Source: SYFY01 sp041752315
Lineage (GTDB): Bacteria > Pseudomonadota > Gammaproteobacteria > Pseudomonadales > Azotimanducaceae
Length of the DNA stretch: 64,000 nt
Assembly: GCA_041752315.1 (NCBI GenBank)
Contig: JBGSHJ010000036.1
Location: forward strand, 1 to 64,000
Reading direction: 5' to 3'
Part shown: piece by piece, positions 59,250 through 64,000 of the stretch
Position numbering within the stretch: position 1 is the first letter of the stretch
How the letters are laid out: the number at the start of each line of letters is the position of its first letter
Notes under the pieces: generated by a model
Databases searched by the model: none
Told to the model about the DNA's origin: nothing
What the model saw: the letters and a program-made list of their open reading frames with translations, nothing else
Translations under genes and position numbers: made by a program

Positions 59250-60611
59250 ATGTCAGAAACAGTGATCCCGAACTTCAGCCAGCAGAATCAAATCGATATC
59301 GGCGCCTGCTACAACAGGGACACTGGGGTGCTCGACCGACGCATCTTTGCCGATGAACAGATCTATCGTCTGGAACTGAAGAAGATCTTTGGCCGTGCCT
59401 GGAACTTCATGTGCCATGAATCACAGCTGCCAAGGCCAGGCAGTTTTTTCATGAACTACATTGGCGAAGATGAAGTGATCGTGGTGCGCGACCGTGCGCA
59501 GAAGATCAACGTGCTGCTCAACAGCTGTCCACACCGGGGCAATACCGTGTGCCGCGCCGAACTGGGCACGACCAACAGCTTTTTCTGTTCGTATCATGGC
59601 TGGAACTTCGATCTCGATGGCTCACTGGTGGGCATGCCTGGCGAAGAGCCGTTTTATCGAAACGGGCTGCAGAAATCCGCCTGGGGACTGACGCCGGCGG
59701 CGAAGGTTGAAAGTTATCGGGGATTTGTCTTTGCAACGCTGGATCCTGCCGCACCGGCACTGGTGGACTACCTCGGCTGGGTGGGCCGCCTCGGTATCGA
59801 CATCATGGCGTCGCAGGGCGATCTCGAGTTTCTCGACGGTGTCCACAAGAACCGCATCAAGTGCAACTGGAAGATTGCCGTCGACAACCTGTACGACTGG
59901 TATCACGTCAAGGTATCCCACGGCACGGCGCTGAAGCTGGGGATCGTCCAGGAAGAATACATGTCGCCGATGTCCCAGATGGTCATGCTGGGTGAATACG
60001 GTCATGGCATTGGTGGTCCTGGTCTCACCGAAGCGGAACAGCTGGACTTCGATGCGCGCATGGCTGGCGCTTCGGGAACGACCCGCTGGTTTGATGGTCC
60101 GGCGTCGGCGCGGCGTGACCCGGCAATCCGCACGCAGCTGGGTCCGGTGGGTACACGCTCGTTTGGCCATCCGAACATCTTTCCGAATCTCTGGGTATCC
60201 ATCACGCAGCAGCTCTGCCTGCGCATACCCCGCGGCCCCTTCGAAACCGAGCTGTGGTGGTTCAACTATCTGCCAAAGGGGCTCTCCGCCAACGACCGTC
60301 GAAGAGCGGTATTTGCACAGAACCACATGTTCGGCCCGGCGGGATTTCTTGAACAGGACGACGGGGAAAACTGGAGCCACTCGACGCGTGGTGCACGAGG
60401 CACCTTCGGCCAGACGCTGCCACTCAACTTTTCCATGGGCAAGGGCCAGGACGTGATGTCCCGCGATCCATCCGGGCAGTCGCGCATCGAAACCGTGGTG
60501 AACGAACACGGCCAGCGCTGGACCTACCAGTCGTGGCAGGACTGGATGCAGGCCGATTCCTGGCCCGAGCTGATGGCCCGGCATTCCATGCCACCGCAGG
60601 GCAGCGTGTGA
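59250..60611 (+). CDS. Aromatic-ring-hydroxylating dioxygenase, alpha subunit
   Basis: A 453-residue Rieske oxygenase. The Rieske ligands are C93, H95, C113 and H116 (CPHRGN ... FFCSYHGW). The mononuclear iron region VDNLYDWYHVKVSH holds D212 as the bridging acid and H219/H224 as iron ligands. It is 10 bp downstream of the extradiol gene and coupled to the beta subunit by a 1-bp TGATG overlap. It makes a cis-dihydrodiol; ferredoxin and reductase are not in the visible part. Confidence 0.94.
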   Translation: MSETVIPNFSQQNQIDIGACYNRDTGVLDRRIFADEQIYRLELKKIFGRAWNFMCHESQLPRPGSFFMNYIGEDEVIVVRDRAQKINVLLNSCPHRGNTVCRAELGTTNSFFCSYHGWNFDLDGSLVGMPGEEPFYRNGLQKSAWGLTPAAKVESYRGFVFATLDPAAPALVDYLGWVGRLGIDIMASQGDLEFLDGVHKNRIKCNWKIAVDNLYDWYHVKVSHGTALKLGIVQEEYMSPMSQMVMLGEYGHGIGGPGLTEAEQLDFDARMAGASGTTRWFDGPASARRDPAIRTQLGPVGTRSFGHPNIFPNLWVSITQQLCLRIPRGPFETELWWFNYLPKGLSANDRRRAVFAQNHMFGPAGFLEQDDGENWSHSTRGARGTFGQTLPLNFSMGKGQDVMSRDPSGQSRIETVVNEHGQRWTYQSWQDWMQADSWPELMARHSMPPQGSV

Positions 60612-61192
60612 TGGCCAGGTCCGGGAGTGCGACCCCTACACCACCCTCGAGCCCGCCCTCGACCCCACCCTCGACCCCGAACCTTGCAACACGCATGCAA
60701 AGACGATTCGAGGCCGAGGAGTTCCTGTTCCACGAGGCTGCGCTCCTGGACGGGCGTCGATTTGACGAGTGGCTCAACCTGCTCACCGATGACATCCATT
60801 ACTGGATGCCCATCCGGCGCACTACACAGGCGCGGGAAGTGGCACTCGAATTCACCGCGCCGGGCGGCATGGCATTTTTTGATGACAACAAGGACATACT
60901 CACGCTGCGTGTGCAGCGACTGTCCGTGGGTCGTGCCTGGGCTGAAGATCCCCCTTCCAGGACACGACGACTGATCACCAACGTCTGCGTCGCCGACGCC
61001 GATGATCATTCGCTGACCGTACACAGCAATTTCCATCTGCATCGTTCACGCCTGAACAGTGAAGAAGATACCTGGTTCGGCCGGCGTGAGGACATGCTGC
61101 GACGCACCGATGAGGGGCTGAAACTGGCCCGACGACACATCTTTCTGGATCAGACCGTCATCCTGGCCCAGAACATGAGCAGCCTGTTTTGA
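60611..61192 (+). CDS. Aromatic-ring-hydroxylating dioxygenase, beta subunit
   Basis: A 193-residue small subunit with the SnoaL-type cone fold: FEAEEFLFHEAALLDGRRFDEWLNLLTDDIHYWMP, and C-terminal NFHLHRSRLNSEEDTWFGRREDMLRR. The first ~25 residues are a Ser/Pro/Thr-rich insertion (TPTPPSSPPSTPPSTPN) encoded by a 12-bp DNA repeat; this is not seen in ordinary beta subunits. Start ATG overlaps the alpha-subunit stop by one base. Confidence 0.9.
   Translation: MARSGSATPTPPSSPPSTPPSTPNLATRMQRRFEAEEFLFHEAALLDGRRFDEWLNLLTDDIHYWMPIRRTTQAREVALEFTAPGGMAFFDDNKDILTLRVQRLSVGRAWAEDPPSRTRRLITNVCVADADDHSLTVHSNFHLHRSRLNSEEDTWFGRREDMLRRTDEGLKLARRHIFLDQTVILAQNMSSLF
60644..60679. repeat. 12-bp tandem repeat in the beta-subunit gene
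   Basis: CCCTCGAGCCCG, CCCTCGACCCCA and CCCTCGACCCCG lie end to end and encode the Pro/Ser/Thr-rich N-terminal tail. The repeat is in frame. Confidence 0.75.
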
Positions 61193-62034
61193 CCGGCACA
61201 AACGGCCCCGGAAGGCTTGATGGACAAGTGGCCATCATCACGGGCGGTGTCTCCGGTCTGGGTCGGGCGATCGTTGAACGATTTGTCCGCGAAGGCGCAC
61301 GCGTGGCGGTGCTGGATCGATCGAGGGAGGGCTGCGCCGAATTGAAAGCCGCGCTGGGCGACAGTGTCCTGTGCATCCAGGGAGACGTGCGCAGCAGCAG
61401 CGACAACCAACGCCTGGTCAGCGAGTGTGTCGCCCACTTTGGCAGACTGGACTGCGCCATCGGCAACGCCGGGATCTGGGACTACAACATCAGCCTGGCA
61501 CGATTGCCTGCTGACAAGTTGTCGGACGTGTTCCATGAACTTTTCGACATCAACGTCTTCGGCTACATGGCGCTGGCCAAGGCGAGCCTGAAACCCCTGG
61601 TGGAAAGCCAGGGCAGCATGCTCTTCACGGTCTCCAATGCCGGCTTTTTGCCCAGCGGGGGTGGCATGCTGTATACCGCCAGCAAACACGCCGTGGTCGG
61701 CATGATCAGGCAACTGGCCTGGGAACTGGCACCTCATGTCCGCGTGAACGGTGTTGCCCCCGGTGCGATTGCGACCCAACTGAAAGGGCCGGAAGCACTC
61801 GACATGCAGAATCGGGTCTTCCCTGGGGAGTCCATGGCCGCAGGCGCACAAACCTTCATTCCCATCGGCCACATGCCAACGCCAGCCGAATATGCAGGGG
61901 CCTACGTGTTTTTCGCATGCCGCGAGGACAACATTCCAGCTACCGGGACGATCCTGAACCATGATGGCGGGTTTGGAGTCCGGGGTCTGGGCGCAAATCC
62001 GCGGGGTGGGGACTCCCTGCTGAACGATCTCTGA
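61189..62034 (+). CDS. SDR oxidoreductase (probable cis-dihydrodiol dehydrogenase)
   Basis: A 281-residue short-chain dehydrogenase. NAD site TGGVSGLG, the N-A-G motif GNAGIWDYN and the catalytic YTASKHAV are intact. GNAGIWDY is the BphB-type segment of cis-dihydrodiol dehydrogenases. The start is TTG 61189, overlapping the beta-subunit stop. It would rearomatise the dihydrodiol to a catechol for the extradiol enzyme. Confidence 0.88.
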   Translation: MTGTNGPGRLDGQVAIITGGVSGLGRAIVERFVREGARVAVLDRSREGCAELKAALGDSVLCIQGDVRSSSDNQRLVSECVAHFGRLDCAIGNAGIWDYNISLARLPADKLSDVFHELFDINVFGYMALAKASLKPLVESQGSMLFTVSNAGFLPSGGGMLYTASKHAVVGMIRQLAWELAPHVRVNGVAPGAIATQLKGPEALDMQNRVFPGESMAAGAQTFIPIGHMPTPAEYAGAYVFFACREDNIPATGTILNHDGGFGVRGLGANPRGGDSLLNDL

Positions 62035-62066
62035 CACGTAGACACAAACAACTGGAAGGACACGGC

Positions 62067-62846
62067 ATGGACCTCGGGATCGCGGGCAAGACAGCAGTGG
62101 TATGCGGAGGCAGTTCCGGACTCGGCAAGGCCATCGCCGCCGCACTGGCCAGGGAAGGTGTCGAGGTCACGATCGTCGCCCGTGACCCATCAAAGCTGGC
62201 AGCCGCCGCAGCGGAAATCGGGGCCGACAGCGGAGCGTCCGTGTCGTGGATGGCTGTCAACCTGTCCAGCTTCGAAGACCGCCAGAAACTCGTTCCACGA
62301 TGTGCGGAAATCGACATCCTCGTCAACAACTCAGGCGGTCCACCGGTGGCTGACTACCAGTCCCTGTCTCATTCGGACTGGCTCGCGGCCCTCGAATCCA
62401 ATATGTTGTCGGCCATCGATCTCATGGGCGCCGCGCTGCCGGGGATGAAGGGCAGACGGTTCGGCCGGATCATCAATGTCACCAGTCATATGGTCAAGGC
62501 ACCCATTGCGATGCTCAGCCTGTCCAACGGAGCCCGCGCAGGTCTGACAGGTTATGTCAGTGGCGTGGCCAGGGATGTGGCAAGGCACAACGTCACCATC
62601 AACAATCTCCTGCCGGGACAATTCGAGACCGATCGCCTGCGATCCAATCACCAGCGATTTGCCGGTTCACGTGGCGAATCCCTGGATGACTTCCAGAACA
62701 GGGCACGGGCCGACATCCCTGCGCGACGATTTGGTCAACCCGAAGAGTTTGGTGCCTACGCTGCCTTTCTGTGCAGTCACTTCGCCGGATACGTCACGGG
62801 ACAGAACATTCTTCTCGACGGTGGACAGTATCCCGGCCTGCTGTGA
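62067..62846 (+). CDS. SDR-family protein with altered active site
   Basis: A 259-residue SDR. The cofactor site is VCGGSSGLGKA and NNSGGPP replaces the usual NNAG. The catalytic YxxxK appears replaced: the sequence reads LSLSNGARAGLTG, so Ser and Arg occupy the positions of Tyr and Lys. FabG-like proteins of this kind occur in catabolic operons, with function uncertain. GGAAGG lies about 8 nt upstream. Confidence 0.82.
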   Translation: MDLGIAGKTAVVCGGSSGLGKAIAAALAREGVEVTIVARDPSKLAAAAAEIGADSGASVSWMAVNLSSFEDRQKLVPRCAEIDILVNNSGGPPVADYQSLSHSDWLAALESNMLSAIDLMGAALPGMKGRRFGRIINVTSHMVKAPIAMLSLSNGARAGLTGYVSGVARDVARHNVTINNLLPGQFETDRLRSNHQRFAGSRGESLDDFQNRARADIPARRFGQPEEFGAYAAFLCSHFAGYVTGQNILLDGGQYPGLL

Positions 62847-62915
62847 TCGGCAGCCTGCCGTCTGCCGATAGGATGCCATGCGTCACACACAAGAGTCATT
62901 TGAGGCAACAGTCGA

Positions 62916-64000
62916 ATGCATACCAGCACCGTCCAGATCCTGAAAGCGGCGGAACAGCTTCGTCGCGAACACGTCCTGTGTGATCGTCGTGGCCAACTCA
63001 CGGACACTGTCCGGCGACTGCTGGTCGAATCCGGTGGCATGCGCTTGTTGCAGGCACGGGACAATCAAGGTTTCGAAGCGGATCCCCTGGACTTTTTCGA
63101 GTGGGTACGCAGTGTTGCCCGCTGCAATCCGGCGGCCGGCTGGGTTGCCGGTGTGGTGGGCGTTCATCCCTGGGAAATCGCACTCGCCGACCCGAGACTC
63201 CAACAGGAAATCTACGGCGCGTCGCCCAATACCTGGGTGGCTTCACCCTATGCACCACAAGGCCGTGCCAGTGTGGTGGATGGCGGATTCCTGCTGTCGG
63301 GTGAATGGCAGTATTCAACCGGCACCGATCATTGCAACTGGGTGGTGCTTGGCGGCATGGTGACCGATGCGGATGGCCACGGTATCGGTCCGGAAGGAGT
63401 ACGCCACTTTTTCCTGCCGCGTTCGGACTACGAAATTGTCGAAGACTCCTGGCAGGTGATGGGGCTCGGTGGTACGGGCAGCAAGAACGTCCGGGTCACC
63501 AACGCCTTGGTGCCGGAGTACCGAACTCTCGGTCACGCTGCGCTGGCAGAGGGGCATTACGCGGAACGCCGATCCGCTGCGCCTCTGTACCATCTCCCGT
63601 TTGCCTGCATCTTTTCTGCAGCCATCGCGTCCGCAACCTTCGGCATCGCCCAGGGCGCCATCGATGTCTATCGGGGCTACCTTCTGACCCGTGCGTCGAC
63701 GTCGGGTGTGGTGGGTCGTACCGATCCTTTCCAGCAGGAGTCACTGGCGGAAGCCGAAGCCGATCTGGCGGCCGGAATCCTCCATGTCGACAGCATGATT
63801 GCAAACTGGATGGAGCAGATCCGGGCGGGCAGGACAATTTCCGCCGGCGAGCGACTGGAGTTCCGCCGCAATCAGGTCAGAGCGGTGCAGCGTGTGCTGT
63901 TTGCGGTGGACAAGCTTTTTTCCCGTGCGGGTTCTGCGGCGATCTGGACGACCCGTCCGCTCGAACGTTTCTGGCGGGATCTGCGGACGGCGGGAACCCA
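62916..64000 (+). CDS. HsaA-like flavin-dependent monooxygenase (partial, runs off right edge)
   Basis: At least 361 residues; the frame is open at the window end. The acyl-CoA-dehydrogenase-like fold opens MHTSTVQILKAAEQLRREH and shows RCNPAAGWVAGVVGVHPWE, then GEWQYSTGTDHCNWVVLGG and SWQVMGLGGTGSKNVRV. These are typical of two-component hydroxylases such as HsaA, which oxidise a phenolic ring using reduced flavin. Its location after Rieske, dihydrodiol and extradiol genes suggests ring hydroxylation before meta cleavage. Only about 20 to 50 residues are likely missing. Confidence 0.85.
   Translation, partial: MHTSTVQILKAAEQLRREHVLCDRRGQLTDTVRRLLVESGGMRLLQARDNQGFEADPLDFFEWVRSVARCNPAAGWVAGVVGVHPWEIALADPRLQQEIYGASPNTWVASPYAPQGRASVVDGGFLLSGEWQYSTGTDHCNWVVLGGMVTDADGHGIGPEGVRHFFLPRSDYEIVEDSWQVMGLGGTGSKNVRVTNALVPEYRTLGHAALAEGHYAERRSAAPLYHLPFACIFSAAIASATFGIAQGAIDVYRGYLLTRASTSGVVGRTDPFQQESLAEAEADLAAGILHVDSMIANWMEQIRAGRTISAGERLEFRRNQVRAVQRVLFAVDKLFSRAGSAAIWTTRPLERFWRDLRTAGT

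Overview
The window is a GC-rich (roughly 60 %), densely coded bacterial chromosome segment, most likely from a Gammaproteobacterium with a large catabolic repertoire. The indicators are a xanthomonadin/aryl-polyene type locus with a chorismatase, many Rieske oxygenases and acyl-CoA dehydrogenases, and REP-type palindromes near a RAYT-like transposase fragment. No rRNA, tRNA, CRISPR array or complete insertion sequence was found. Both edges cut genes.

Layout. 1-510: 3' end of a RAYT-like transposase and two REP palindromes. 517-5170 (minus): cupin, DUF35 OB-fold protein, non-decarboxylating thiolase homologue, two MaoC/hotdog proteins, LLM flavin oxidoreductase and alpha/beta hydrolase, an acyl-CoA side-chain degradation operon. 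5276-10480: nitroreductase, a tandem acyl-CoA dehydrogenase pair, DUF2147 protein, Rieske oxygenase. 10661-17891 (plus): YbjN-like protein, amine/amino-acid permease, glutamine-synthetase-like ligase, Fe-type alcohol dehydrogenase, then a three-gene NMT1-type ABC importer. 18040-24193: HsaA/HpaB-like flavin monooxygenase, a minus-strand MFS/RraA/RidA/FAH operon, and a divergent MFS exporter. 24263-29390: NADAR protein, ApbA/PanE-like reductase, TPR lipoprotein and a split, internally duplicated DUF4331 system.

30717-40922 is the most striking part: a compact aryl-polyene/xanthomonadin-like pigment locus (hotdog dehydratases, thioesterase, ketosynthase, chain-length-factor-like protein, LPLAT acyltransferase, AMP ligase, ACP, XanB2-type chorismatase) with two different flavin-halogenase-like proteins, both carrying WxWxIP. 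The inferred product is a halogenated aryl polyene built on a chorismate-derived hydroxybenzoate. No ketoreductase, second ketosynthase or exporter is visible in the window.

40938-52399: KstD-like flavoprotein, beta-lactamase-fold lipoprotein, LLM oxidoreductase, a TetR-led catabolic operon (two very small proteins, D-aminoacylase-type amidohydrolase, epoxide-hydrolase-like enzyme, FAD oxidoreductase), enoyl-CoA hydratase and acyl-CoA dehydrogenase. 52602-55548: hypothetical lipoprotein and an orphan LanC-like protein bracketed by REP clusters. 55716-57306: GAPDH and a SAP-domain protein. 57343-64000 (plus): AraC regulator, BphC-like extradiol dioxygenase, Rieske dioxygenase alpha and beta, two SDRs and an HsaA-like hydroxylase cut by the window end, an aromatic/steroid-ring degradation operon.

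A recurrent feature is short tandem duplication over stop codons (five loci), which leaves the terminal codons and stop repeated two or three times.
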